Shown: in pieces, positions 37,830 through 48,263 of the stretch
How the letters are laid out: every line of letters begins with the position of its first letter
How positions within the stretch are numbered: position 1 is the first letter of the stretch
Assembly: GCF_947500255.1 (NCBI RefSeq)
Contig: NZ_CANMRL010000001.1
Span: 1,426,001-1,490,000, forward strand
Direction: 5' to 3'
DNA: 64,000 nt
Source of the DNA: an uncultured Psychroserpens sp.
GTDB lineage: Bacteria; Bacteroidota; Bacteroidia; Flavobacteriales; Flavobacteriaceae
Notes under the pieces: generated by a model
What the model was told of the DNA's origin: nothing
The model's input: the letters and a program-made list of their open reading frames with translations, nothing else
Database searches by the model: none
Position numbers and translations under genes: made by a program

Positions 37830-38000
37830 ATGAGTGTTTTACCTATAGATGTTGTTTTAAAAATTAAAAAGACTTTCAAAACGAGAATGAAATTTCTTTA
37901 GTCAAAATTTTTTTAGAAAAAATATATAGAGTCTATAAATATAGGAAAGTTCAATATGGTAGAGCCACTTTAATTCATTGAAGAAGCATATTTAACTAGT
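37830..38000 (+). pseudogene. Decayed, frameshifted small immunity-like gene
   Basis: MSVLPIDVVLKIKKTFK then (other frame) NEISLVKIFLEKIYRVYKYRKVQYGRATLIH*; coding-like but broken. Confidence 0.4.
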
Positions 38001-38005
38001 TTACC

Positions 38006-39889
38006 ATGAAAAAACACATGTATATAAATGTTCTTTTTGCCTTAAGTATGTATTGGTGCACTGCCCAAACAACTTATGATGTTGTATTTCCTAAAACACA
38101 AACTGAAATGGATGAGGTTTGTCAGCAGTGCTATACAGCGTTTAGACAAAAGCCCAAAGAAGTGAAATTTTCAATTAAGCGAGAAAGAAACTATTTGTTT
38201 TTTGAAACTAATAATAAGCCTTGGTTTAATCAATTGTTTAAAGGAGTAAATGATGGGATTGCTATAGATGTTGTTGCCAAAGATTATTATAATTGTGATG
38301 AAGAAACAATAGACCAACAAATAAAAGGGGCGCTGTTACGACCAGTTTATGCCAAACGATTGAAGTCTGGTCTCAAACAAAAAGGAGATATATTTAGAGT
38401 AAGAGTTGGTAATATACCAGCCCATTTATTAGATAAAGAATTAGAATATAACATCTTATTTCTTGGAAATAAGAGGCTATGCATGTATTACATTATTTAT
38501 AACCTTAAAGCTTATAACTGGGATTTGTTAGATATGGGAATGTATCTAGATAACATAAGTTATAATAATCAAGGAGTTTCATCTAAAGCACAAGATGCAT
38601 TTAAGATAAAGTATAAAACCTTACGCTTTAAAATTCCTTTTGAAAAAAATAAAACGGAATACCCTCCAGAGGATATTAAGCCTTTGTATGATTCTCTAAA
38701 TCTTACAGATTTTAATATTAAAACTATAAATATTAATGCTTATTCATCTATTGAAGGAAGGTTAGAACGCAATATAGAATTGCAAGAGCAAAGAGCAAAT
38801 AGTATTGCCAAAGCCTTACAATCATATCAAAAACCTACTATTGAAACTACAATTTCATCTTCTGAAAATTGGGTGGAATTTTTAAATGATATTGCGAATA
38901 CCAAATACGATAATCTAAAAAGTTTGAGCAAGGCTCAACTTAAAGCAAAGTTAGTTGGTGCATTTTCTAAAGAAATGGAGCCTTACCTAAAAAACCATAG
39001 AAAAGCTGTAGTTACATTAGAGTTGGAGAAAAAAGATAAATACAAGACCTTGTCTGAAACGGCTTTAGTTGATTTGTTTAATGCTTCAATTACAAATGAT
39101 AACTTAGACGAAGCAACGGTAATTCAAAATTCAATTTTCGAAAAATTAAAAAACAAAGAGGTTTCTCCAGATATTTTGAAGACCATGAATATTCCTCGAC
39201 AAATGAAATTTGTGAATGTCTTAAACAACAATAGTGCTATAAAGTATCAGCTAAATGAGCAACAAATAATCATTGTAAGAAATGAACTGGAAGCACTTAA
39301 AAAACTAGAACCTGAAAACCCGAGAGTTAATTATAACCTTATCGCTATAAAAATTAAAATTTGGCGCTATAATTTTGAGCCTGTGAATACTGATCAACTG
39401 AAAAAGGAAATTAACGGACTTAAAAGGTATGGTGTTGAGCAAGTATTAATCGATAAAATGTTAGTGAATTATCACATTATCAAAAGTGAGCAATTCATGA
39501 AAAAACAAGATTATACTAACAAAGATATATCAGTAAACTATATTTATCAAAATTATAAAAAAGTCCCATTATCAAATGTTGACTATTTTAGTTTAGCTCA
39601 GTTTCTTGCCTATTATGCTAATGTTGATAAAGCAGCCAATTTGTTAAGTTCTAAAGTTAATCAAATTGATGTTGATGAAGATTTATTGTTCTATTACTTG
39701 AATTTAACACTCACAAATTCAGATTTGACCCAAACTGAAAACTATAGAACGATAATGCTTAACGCTGTTAATTTAAATAAATCTAGATTTTGCAAATTAT
39801 TTGATGCAGTAGGTAAAGATGGAGTTACATTTCAGCTTATGGATGATGCTTTTTTAAAATCTACATATTGTGAAAATTGTAATAATTAG
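38006..39889 (+). CDS. Secreted protein of unknown function with OmpA-like segment
   Basis: Signal peptide; INAYSSIEGRLERNIELQEQRANSIAKALQSY resembles the OmpA-family peptidoglycan-binding core. Confidence 0.65.
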   Translation: MKKHMYINVLFALSMYWCTAQTTYDVVFPKTQTEMDEVCQQCYTAFRQKPKEVKFSIKRERNYLFFETNNKPWFNQLFKGVNDGIAIDVVAKDYYNCDEETIDQQIKGALLRPVYAKRLKSGLKQKGDIFRVRVGNIPAHLLDKELEYNILFLGNKRLCMYYIIYNLKAYNWDLLDMGMYLDNISYNNQGVSSKAQDAFKIKYKTLRFKIPFEKNKTEYPPEDIKPLYDSLNLTDFNIKTININAYSSIEGRLERNIELQEQRANSIAKALQSYQKPTIETTISSSENWVEFLNDIANTKYDNLKSLSKAQLKAKLVGAFSKEMEPYLKNHRKAVVTLELEKKDKYKTLSETALVDLFNASITNDNLDEATVIQNSIFEKLKNKEVSPDILKTMNIPRQMKFVNVLNNNSAIKYQLNEQQIIIVRNELEALKKLEPENPRVNYNLIAIKIKIWRYNFEPVNTDQLKKEINGLKRYGVEQVLIDKMLVNYHIIKSEQFMKKQDYTNKDISVNYIYQNYKKVPLSNVDYFSLAQFLAYYANVDKAANLLSSKVNQIDVDEDLLFYYLNLTLTNSDLTQTENYRTIMLNAVNLNKSRFCKLFDAVGKDGVTFQLMDDAFLKSTYCENCNN

Positions 39890-41346
39890 ATCTTCTTTCG
39901 TAATCGCGCTACAGGAATATCCAGTTGCTCACGATATTTAGCAACGGTTCTACGTGCTATAGGATAGCCTTTTTCTTTGAGTATTGTTGCAAGTTTTTCG
40001 TCAGTTAGTGGTTTCTTTTTATCCTCTTCTTCTATAACCGTTTCCAGTATTTTTTTGATTTCACGAGTTGATACCTCTTCACCTTGATCATTAGTCATCG
40101 ATTCACTAAAGAATTCTTTAATAAGTTTTGTACCATAAGGCGTGTCTACATATTTACTATTAGCAACACGAGACACGGTAGACACATCCATATCAATTTC
40201 ATCTGCAATGTCTTTTAAGATCATTGGTTTTAACTTACGTTCATCACCTGTAAGAAAGTATTCCTTTTGATAATGCATAATGGCACTCATGGTCACAAAA
40301 AGTGTCTGTTGACGCTGTTTAATGGCTTCTATAAACCATTTGGCAGCATCTAACTTCTGCTTAATAAACATGACGGCGTCTTTTTGAGATTTGCTCTTAT
40401 CTTTGGTAGCCTTGTAACCTTTCATCATATCACTATATTCACGTGATACATGAAGTTCAGGAGCGTTTCTTCCGTTGAGTGTAAGTTCTAATGCGCCGTC
40501 TACAATTTTTATGGCAAAATCTGGAACCACATGCTCCACCATTTTATTGTTTCCAGCATAAGAGCCTCCAGGTTTTGGGTTGAGACGCTCTATTTCTTCA
40601 ATAGCATCTCTGAGTTGAACCTCAGTAATATCAAATTTTTGAAGTAACTTTTTATAGTGCTTTTTTGTAAATTGATCAAAGGCTTTATCAATAACATCAA
40701 TGGCTAATTCGACATCTGGATGTTTCTCCTTTCTATGCAATTGAATACTTAAGCACTCCTGAAGGTTTCTTGCACCAACACCAGCTGGATCTAATTGATG
40801 TACTTTAAGGAGTACTTTTTCAATCGTCTCTTCAGTAGTAAACACATTTTGAGTAAAGGCCAAGTCATCCATAATATCACTCAACGACCGACGGATATAA
40901 CCACTTTCATCAACACTACCAACTAAAAACTCGGCAATTTCTCGCTCTTCATCACTAAGCCTGAAGGTGTTTAACTGATTTCTTAAATGCTGTGTAAACG
41001 ATGTCCCAGCTGCATACGGTACATTCTTTTCTTCGTCATCAGCACTATAATTGTTGGCTTGTGTGCGATATTCAGGGATATCATCATCACTCAAGTATTC
41101 ATCAATATTAATGTCTTCAGTATTAATAGTCTCATTATCATCGTATTCATCAGCTGAGTTATCAAACTCATCAAATTTATCCTCGTCTTTGGTGTCTTTT
41201 CCTGTATCTAAAGCAGGATTTTCTTCCAGTTCTTGTTTTATGCGTTGCTCAAATGCTTGCGTAGGTAGCTGTATCAACTTCATGAGTTGAATTTGTTGCG
41301 GTGACAACTTTTGAGATAATTTAAACTGTAAATATTGTTTGAGCAT
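39886..41346 (-). CDS. rpoN: RNA polymerase sigma-54 factor
   Basis: N-terminal Q-rich LKQYLQFKLSQKLSPQQIQLMKLIQLP; C-terminal RPON box RRTVAKYREQLDIP. Confidence 0.96.
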   Translation of the reverse strand: MLKQYLQFKLSQKLSPQQIQLMKLIQLPTQAFEQRIKQELEENPALDTGKDTKDEDKFDEFDNSADEYDDNETINTEDINIDEYLSDDDIPEYRTQANNYSADDEEKNVPYAAGTSFTQHLRNQLNTFRLSDEEREIAEFLVGSVDESGYIRRSLSDIMDDLAFTQNVFTTEETIEKVLLKVHQLDPAGVGARNLQECLSIQLHRKEKHPDVELAIDVIDKAFDQFTKKHYKKLLQKFDITEVQLRDAIEEIERLNPKPGGSYAGNNKMVEHVVPDFAIKIVDGALELTLNGRNAPELHVSREYSDMMKGYKATKDKSKSQKDAVMFIKQKLDAAKWFIEAIKQRQQTLFVTMSAIMHYQKEYFLTGDERKLKPMILKDIADEIDMDVSTVSRVANSKYVDTPYGTKLIKEFFSESMTNDQGEEVSTREIKKILETVIEEEDKKKPLTDEKLATILKEKGYPIARRTVAKYREQLDIPVARLRKKI

Positions 41347-41423
41347 AATCTAAATTTGGTACAAAGTAAAGTTAAAAAAACTATTGATAACTGCTTGCAA
41401 AAACAATGCCCTTTTATAATAAT

Positions 41424-41460
41424 TTAAAAGACCTACTAGATTTTAAATCGAATAGGTCCT
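41424..41460 (-). terminator. Intrinsic terminator after asnS
   Basis: GACCTA (41430-41435) / TAGGTC (41453-41458), T tract on minus strand. Confidence 0.6.
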
Positions 41461-41489
41461 TTGTATATGTCTATATGAAATGTCTTAAA

Positions 41490-42920
41490 TTAAAATTCTG
41501 CATTTTGTGGTGTTCTTGGATAAGGAATCACATCACGTATGTTACCCATACCAGTAGCGAACATTACTAAACGTTCAAACCCTAAACCAAACCCAGAATG
41601 CACTGCAGTTCCATATTTACGAAGATCTAAGTACCACCACAATTCTTCTTCAGGGATATCAAGTGCTTTCATCTTTTCTTTTAATACCTCTAGGCGTTCC
41701 TCACGTTGTGACCCTCCAGCCATTTCTCCAATACCTGGGAATAAAACATCCATAGCACGAACAGTTTTTCCGTCTTCATTTAAACGCATATAAAACGCTT
41801 TAATATTTGCTGGATAATCAAATAAAATTACTGGACATTTGAAATGCTTTTCTACTAAGAAACGCTCATGCTCACTTTGTAAGTCTGCTCCCCATTCTTC
41901 AATAATATATTTGAATTTCTTTTTCTTATTTGGTTTACTGTTTCTTAAAATGTCAATGGCTTCAGTATAACTTACTCTTTTAAAGTTGTTGTCTACCACA
42001 AATTTGATTTTTTCAATCAAGCTCATTTCAGAACGTTCAGCTTGTGGCTTAGATTTCTCTTCAGTTAATAGGCGTTGTTCTAAAAATTCTAAATCTTCAC
42101 GATTGTGTTCTAAAGCGTAGCCCAGTACAGATTTCATAAAGTCTTCGGCTAAGTCCATATTACCAGCCAAATCCATAAAAGCAACTTCAGGTTCTACCAT
42201 CCAAAATTCGGCTAAATGACGCGAAGTATTTGAGTTTTCAGCTCTAAATGTTGGGCCAAATGTATATACTTTTCCAAGAGACATCGCATACGTTTCAGCT
42301 TCTAACTGCCCAGAAACCGTTAAGTTCGTCTCTTTTCCGAAGAAATCTTCTTTATAATTAATTGAGCTATCATCATTAAGAGGTGGGTTTTTTGCGTCTA
42401 AATTTGTTACTCTAAACATTTCACCTGCACCTTCAGCATCACTTCCTGTAATAATTGGTGTATGTACATGGTAAAACCCATTGTCAGTAAAATACTTGTG
42501 AATCGCAAAAGACAACGAAGAACGTAAACGCATCACAGCACTAAACGTATTTGTTCTTGTACGTAAATGTGCGTTCTTACGTAAGAACTCAAAGGTGTGT
42601 TTTTTAGGCTGAATTGGATAGGCTTCAGGATCTGAATCACCAAGAATTTCAATAGACGACACTTGTATTTCTACTTTTTGCCCTTTTCCTTGACTTTCTA
42701 CCAAATCTCCTTTAATATGCACAGCGGCACCAGTTGTGATACGCTTTAATAAGTCTTCATCTGTATTTTCAAAATCAACAACACACTGTATATTATTTAT
42801 CGTCGACCCATCATTTAGAGCAATAAAACGATTGGCTCTAAAGGCTCTTACCCAACCTTTTATTTCTATAGGCTGAAATGTAATATCTTGTGTTAATAGT
42901 TGTGAAACGGTATAGTTCAT
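41490..42920 (-). CDS. asnS: Asparaginyl-tRNA synthetase
   Basis: HLAEFWMVEPEVAFMDL, GFGLGFERLVMFATGMGNIRDVIPYPRTP. Confidence 0.96.
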   Translation of the reverse strand: MNYTVSQLLTQDITFQPIEIKGWVRAFRANRFIALNDGSTINNIQCVVDFENTDEDLLKRITTGAAVHIKGDLVESQGKGQKVEIQVSSIEILGDSDPEAYPIQPKKHTFEFLRKNAHLRTRTNTFSAVMRLRSSLSFAIHKYFTDNGFYHVHTPIITGSDAEGAGEMFRVTNLDAKNPPLNDDSSINYKEDFFGKETNLTVSGQLEAETYAMSLGKVYTFGPTFRAENSNTSRHLAEFWMVEPEVAFMDLAGNMDLAEDFMKSVLGYALEHNREDLEFLEQRLLTEEKSKPQAERSEMSLIEKIKFVVDNNFKRVSYTEAIDILRNSKPNKKKKFKYIIEEWGADLQSEHERFLVEKHFKCPVILFDYPANIKAFYMRLNEDGKTVRAMDVLFPGIGEMAGGSQREERLEVLKEKMKALDIPEEELWWYLDLRKYGTAVHSGFGLGFERLVMFATGMGNIRDVIPYPRTPQNAEF

Positions 42921-42957
42921 TATTTTGAAATTTTATGCAAATATAAATGTTATCGGT

Positions 42958-45357
42958 TTAATTTTCTTCAGAAGTATCGTCTTCCTCTGGAATAATATTT
43001 ATAGAAGGTTCACGCATGACTTCCTTATTAGCAATACTTCGTTCTAGTGACAACAGTAACGATGGAAGTAGGAGTAAATTAGACAACATAGCAAATAGTA
43101 AAGTTGCTGAGACTAATGCACCTAAAGCAACTGTTCCTCCAAAACTTGATGTTGTAAATACAATGAATCCAAAAAACAAAACGATTGACGTGTAGAACAT
43201 ACTCACACCAGTTTCTCGTAATGCTCTATAAACAGATTTACGTATTTTCCAATGGTTCGCTTGCAGCTCTTGTCTATATTTTGCCAAAAAGTGAATAGTA
43301 TCATCTACCGAAATTCCGAATGCAATACTAAATACTAAAATTGTTGATGGTTTAATAGGAACACCTAAATAGCCCATAAGCCCTGCTGTAATTACGAGTG
43401 GTAATACATTAGGGATTAGCGAAACTATAATCATCCTAACAGATCTAAACATGTAGGCCATGAATATAGAGATCAATAAAATTGCTAGCGATAATGAAAT
43501 GGCTAAGTTTTTTACGAGGTATTTTGTGCCTTTCTGAAAGACAAGTGCTTTCCCTGTCATGATGACGTCGTAGCGATCTTTTGGTTGAAATGTTTTATCA
43601 ATTTTAGTCTGAAGGTCTTCTTGAATACGTTCCATTTTATCCGTACCAATGTCCTTCATAAACGTAGTGATGCGTGCATATTGTCCAGTACTATCTACAA
43701 AGTTTTTTAACAGATCAACATCTGAAGACGAGTTTTTTGCATAAGACAGGATAAAACTATTTTCTTGGCTGGTGGGTAATTGGTAATATTTAGGATTACC
43801 ATTGTAATACGCTTGCTTACTATATTTTACCAAACTTACCACAGAAATCGGGCGAGACAGTTCGGGGATTTCATCGATAAGATCCTCTAACTTCTCCATT
43901 TTTTTTAGTGTACTCAATTTCATGACACCTTTTTTGCGTTTGGTGTCAATCATAATCTCGAGAGGCATAATGCCATCAAATTCCTCTTCAAAGAATCGAA
44001 TATCTTTAAAAAAGGCTTTCTCTTTTGGCATGTCTTCTATAAGGCTTCCTGAGATTTCAATTTTATAAATTCCAATAATACTTGCAATAATAAGCACTAA
44101 TGAGGTTACGTAAATAGCAATCTTCTGTTCTCTCACCATACGCTCGATCCAATTTACAAAACCACCTATCCAACGTTTGTTTAAATGTTCTAAGTGTCGG
44201 TCTTTAGGATAAGGTAAAAAGGTGTAAATAATTGGAATAACTAATAGACAAAGAATGAAAATGGCAAGAATACTTAGAGACGCAACAATACCAAATTCTT
44301 TTAAAAGTTTGCTTTCGGTTAAAATAAAAGTAGCAAAACCAGACGCTGTAGTCACATTGGTCATCAAGGTCGCATTTCCAATTTTGGTAATTACACGTTG
44401 TAATGACTTAACTTTATTACCATGAAGTTTTACTTCGTGCTGATATTTGTTGATAAGGAAAATACAATTAGGTATTCCAATAACAATAATTAGTGGTGGA
44501 ATTAAAGCGGTAAGAACCGTAATTTCATAATTTAGCAATCCTAAAATTCCGAAGGTCCACATCACACCAACACAAACCACGATTAATGAGATAAAGGTTG
44601 CTCTAAATGATCTAAAGAAGAAAAAGAAAATTAGAGATGTGACACCCAAAGCCAAACCTATAAATAGACCTATTTCATCGACGATATTTTGAGAATTAAG
44701 TGTACGTATGTATGGCATACCAGAAATTCTGACATCTAAATCATTGGCATCTTTAAAGGCTTTAATTTTTTTATCAAGCGTTAGCATGATAAAATCTTTT
44801 CTAGCTGCCGTATTTACAATCTCTTTTTTAAGATAGATTGCGGTTCTAATAGTACCAGTTTCGGTATTGAATAAGAAATTATCATAGAAAGGATATTTCT
44901 TAAATAGTTCATCTTGCAGGGTTTTGATTTGCTCTTGAGATGAAACAGAATCTTTGATAAATGGAACTAGATCAAATTTTTCGGCATTGTCATTTTTGAC
45001 TAGTTTTTGTAAATCATTTATAGAAACTACTGTTTCAACTTCATCATAGGCTTTAAAATCTTCTGAGAGTTGGTTCCAAGCATTTAGTTTGTCAACTGTA
45101 AATAATGTGGAGTCTTTGACACCAAGCACAATGAGGTTGCCCTCTTCTCCAAAGATCTCAAGAAATTTGTTGTAGGTAACATTAATGTCGTCGTCGTCTG
45201 GAAGTAAGTTGGCCTCAGTGTAAGTAAAACGCATGTTATTCCACTGAGAGCTAAAGAAAAGGGTTGCTAAAATAATGGCAATAAGAATACCAATTTTATT
45301 GCGCAAAATAAGTCGCGCAACAACTTCCCAAAAATTCTTAGTAAACAATTTAAACAT
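42958..45357 (-). CDS. RND-superfamily (MMPL/SSD-like) exporter
   Basis: 799 aa; two 6-TM modules; FGISVDDTIHFLAKYRQE. Confidence 0.88.
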   Translation of the reverse strand: MFKLFTKNFWEVVARLILRNKIGILIAIILATLFFSSQWNNMRFTYTEANLLPDDDDINVTYNKFLEIFGEEGNLIVLGVKDSTLFTVDKLNAWNQLSEDFKAYDEVETVVSINDLQKLVKNDNAEKFDLVPFIKDSVSSQEQIKTLQDELFKKYPFYDNFLFNTETGTIRTAIYLKKEIVNTAARKDFIMLTLDKKIKAFKDANDLDVRISGMPYIRTLNSQNIVDEIGLFIGLALGVTSLIFFFFFRSFRATFISLIVVCVGVMWTFGILGLLNYEITVLTALIPPLIIVIGIPNCIFLINKYQHEVKLHGNKVKSLQRVITKIGNATLMTNVTTASGFATFILTESKLLKEFGIVASLSILAIFILCLLVIPIIYTFLPYPKDRHLEHLNKRWIGGFVNWIERMVREQKIAIYVTSLVLIIASIIGIYKIEISGSLIEDMPKEKAFFKDIRFFEEEFDGIMPLEIMIDTKRKKGVMKLSTLKKMEKLEDLIDEIPELSRPISVVSLVKYSKQAYYNGNPKYYQLPTSQENSFILSYAKNSSSDVDLLKNFVDSTGQYARITTFMKDIGTDKMERIQEDLQTKIDKTFQPKDRYDVIMTGKALVFQKGTKYLVKNLAISLSLAILLISIFMAYMFRSVRMIIVSLIPNVLPLVITAGLMGYLGVPIKPSTILVFSIAFGISVDDTIHFLAKYRQELQANHWKIRKSVYRALRETGVSMFYTSIVLFFGFIVFTTSSFGGTVALGALVSATLLFAMLSNLLLLPSLLLSLERSIANKEVMREPSINIIPEEDDTSEEN

Positions 45358-45529
45358 GTGCCTTGTAAAAGAAGCGCAAAGTTAGGAAAAAGCAAGTGAT
45401 TGTGTGTAAAAAATAAGATTTATTAACACGTCTATTTTTTTTGAAAACATCTATAAATAGTATTCTTGATTTAACATTTCGATATTTGAATAATAGTGGA
45501 AATATATATAACTTGAAATAAAAATTGAA

Positions 45530-48262
45530 TTGTATAGAATTTACGTTTTTAAATTGCGGGTTTTAGTGTTGTTTTTGCTGTTGCTCACAACCAATTTGTT
45601 GGCGCAAACTAGTAAATCATACATGCATAATTCGTTGGCTGAAAAGGTGTACTTACAGTTTGATAATACCGTTTACACAACTGACAAAACCATATGGTTT
45701 AAAGCTATTCTTATTAACGCTGGAACTCATCAGACGGCTTATTCTAGTGGTATTTTATACGTAGACTTAATAGATTCAAAACAACATATTGTTAATTCAA
45801 AACTCATTAAAATCAAAGATGGTATTGGAAATGGTCATTTTGAATTAGATAGAAGCTATGAACCAGGAATGTACTTGATTAGAGCTTATACCGAATGGAA
45901 TAAAAATTTCAATTCGGATTTTATCTTTGAAAAGGAAATTCAAATATTTTCTGAAAACAAAAACGACAAGTATCATAAGCCAATTCAAAATATTAGACGA
46001 GTAGATAGTAATGCAATTGCTCAGCGGTTTAAAGCCAATTTATATCCAAAACTAATTGACCCAGATCATAAAAAAAGTTTAATGGTTTTTGTTACACAAG
46101 ATGATCAAATAGATACGCTTATTTCGAATAGAGGAAAAGAGGATAGTTATGTTTTAGAATATGAGATTTCTAATCAATCTAAACGTGTTGAATTAAGTTT
46201 TTTAACCGATAATGAGCGTTCATATTCAACGTCGTTTTCGCCACAATTAGACTATATAGATTTACAATTTTTTCCTGAAAGTGGAAATCTTATAAGTGGT
46301 TTGTCTAATAGAGTGGGTTTCAAAGCAGTTGGAGCAGATGGTCGAGGTGTTTTTGTTGAAGGATATGTTTTGAATGAAACAAATGAAATTATAACATCGT
46401 TTAAGAGTAACACTTTGGGTATGGGAAGTTTTATATTAGAAGACGCATATAGCTCTGCACGATATAAGGTGCAACTCAAGTCCGATTATAATACTTCAGA
46501 GAACATATATTATTTACCGCAAGTAGTACAATCAGGTTATTTGATAAATGTTATTTCTAAAAAAGATAAAATCTATGTGGCTGCTAAAACTAACATTAAG
46601 GGTAATAATTCAATAGTTTTGAAAGGAATGTCTCGTGGGTTTGAATATTTGAAACAAGAGGCTACTTTAATTAATGGCAGTTTTATTTATGTGTTTCCAA
46701 AGAAATTATTTCCTGAAGGAATTATTGCTTTTACATTATTCGATAACACCAATGTACCTGTGGCAGAACGTTTGTTTTTCAATCATGATGTAAGTAAACG
46801 GTTAATGGTTAATTCGACATTTGACCAAAAAAATAGATACCAAAGAGATAAAATAGATTTAAGCATTTCAACTCAAATGCCAGATAAAATTCCAGTTAGT
46901 GCTAATGCTTCGGTGTTAGTATTAAATAAAGAAAACCTTGATAGTAATCATCAAAATATACAATCTTATTTTTTGTTGAGTTCTGATTTGAAAGGCCCTA
47001 TAGAAAATCCAAGGTTCTATTTTCAGGATGGACACATTGAAGATATTGATTTTTTGATGTTAACTCAGGGTTGGCGCAGATACAAATACCATGATCCTAT
47101 AAGAAAATTGAATTATAAACTCGAAAAAAACTTGAATGTTTCTGGAATTGTAACACCCAAAAACCCCAAAAATAAAAACAATCCTATAGAATTGATGTTA
47201 ATGACTTTCGATACGCAGCGCTCGGTTTATACAACAGATGTTGTAGCTCCTGGAAGTTTTGAGTTTCAACTAAATGATATATACGGACAGGAACAGGAAA
47301 TTGTAATTCAAGCTCTTGATAATACAAAAACAGATAAGAATGATTATAATGTAACTTTAAATAAGAAAACAGAACTTCCGATTGATTTTGTTTTAAATAC
47401 GATAAGCGGAGTTAAGGATAGTTTAGTGCAAAAAATTGTAGAAAAAAATAGAGCATTTAAAAACATACAGGAGGAATACTACTTTAATACGTTTGGTACA
47501 ACCAAGTTAGATGAAATTGTCATTAATGGTTATAAGATGACACCTCTTAGAAAAAAGATGGCTGACAATTATGGAAAGCCAAATGCAGTAATTGATGGTA
47601 AAGATTTAAGAGCAGCAGAAAGCGAACTATCAACAGGGCTTTTCAGCGTGCTTTTTAGTAGTAGTTTCAGAGATAAGATTATTATCACTAGAGGTGTTAC
47701 AGGAGGTCTTAGTGCGAAAACAGCTAAAGGAGGAAGAGGTCATACAACCTTATTTGTTGTAGATGGAGAGCCAGTGACCGAAGTCAATATGCCATTGCTT
47801 CAATATTTGTTGGTAGATGAGATTACGAGTGTAGAGGTTATTGATAACCCAAGAAAATTAAAAAAGCTATACAGCATTGTTATGTCTGCGCCTCCACCAC
47901 ACGGTCGTTTAGAGGGCAGTATTATATCTATTTATACACGTTCTGGCAAAGGTATATTTGGTGCTATTAGAGCTTCAGAAGAGAAATTAGAGTTAAATAT
48001 GATACCTGTGTTTTCTATTGAAAAAGAATTTTATGTACCTAAACACGATTCTAATCATGTTTATGATTTGTCTGTTCCTGATTTTCGGTCTACTATCTTC
48101 TGGGAACCACAGTTAATAATAGATGATAAAGGTGTACAAAATATCAGTTATTATCATTCGGATAATATAGGAACCTTTCAAATTATTATTGAAGCCATTT
48201 CTAAAACAGGCGAAATAGGATATCAGGTCCTTAGTTATACTGTCGAAGAGCGTACTAATTGA
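45530..48262 (+). CDS. Large secreted protein with MG2/macroglobulin-like N-terminus and TonB plug-like domain
   Basis: EKVYLQFDNTVYTTDKTIWFKAILINAGTHQ; LDEIVINGYKMTPLRKK...VDGEPVTEVNMPLLQYLLVDEITSVEVIDNPRK; TTG start in track, start uncertain. Confidence 0.8.
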   Translation: MYRIYVFKLRVLVLFLLLLTTNLLAQTSKSYMHNSLAEKVYLQFDNTVYTTDKTIWFKAILINAGTHQTAYSSGILYVDLIDSKQHIVNSKLIKIKDGIGNGHFELDRSYEPGMYLIRAYTEWNKNFNSDFIFEKEIQIFSENKNDKYHKPIQNIRRVDSNAIAQRFKANLYPKLIDPDHKKSLMVFVTQDDQIDTLISNRGKEDSYVLEYEISNQSKRVELSFLTDNERSYSTSFSPQLDYIDLQFFPESGNLISGLSNRVGFKAVGADGRGVFVEGYVLNETNEIITSFKSNTLGMGSFILEDAYSSARYKVQLKSDYNTSENIYYLPQVVQSGYLINVISKKDKIYVAAKTNIKGNNSIVLKGMSRGFEYLKQEATLINGSFIYVFPKKLFPEGIIAFTLFDNTNVPVAERLFFNHDVSKRLMVNSTFDQKNRYQRDKIDLSISTQMPDKIPVSANASVLVLNKENLDSNHQNIQSYFLLSSDLKGPIENPRFYFQDGHIEDIDFLMLTQGWRRYKYHDPIRKLNYKLEKNLNVSGIVTPKNPKNKNNPIELMLMTFDTQRSVYTTDVVAPGSFEFQLNDIYGQEQEIVIQALDNTKTDKNDYNVTLNKKTELPIDFVLNTISGVKDSLVQKIVEKNRAFKNIQEEYYFNTFGTTKLDEIVINGYKMTPLRKKMADNYGKPNAVIDGKDLRAAESELSTGLFSVLFSSSFRDKIIITRGVTGGLSAKTAKGGRGHTTLFVVDGEPVTEVNMPLLQYLLVDEITSVEVIDNPRKLKKLYSIVMSAPPPHGRLEGSIISIYTRSGKGIFGAIRASEEKLELNMIPVFSIEKEFYVPKHDSNHVYDLSVPDFRSTIFWEPQLIIDDKGVQNISYYHSDNIGTFQIIIEAISKTGEIGYQVLSYTVEERTN

Positions 48263-48263
48263 G

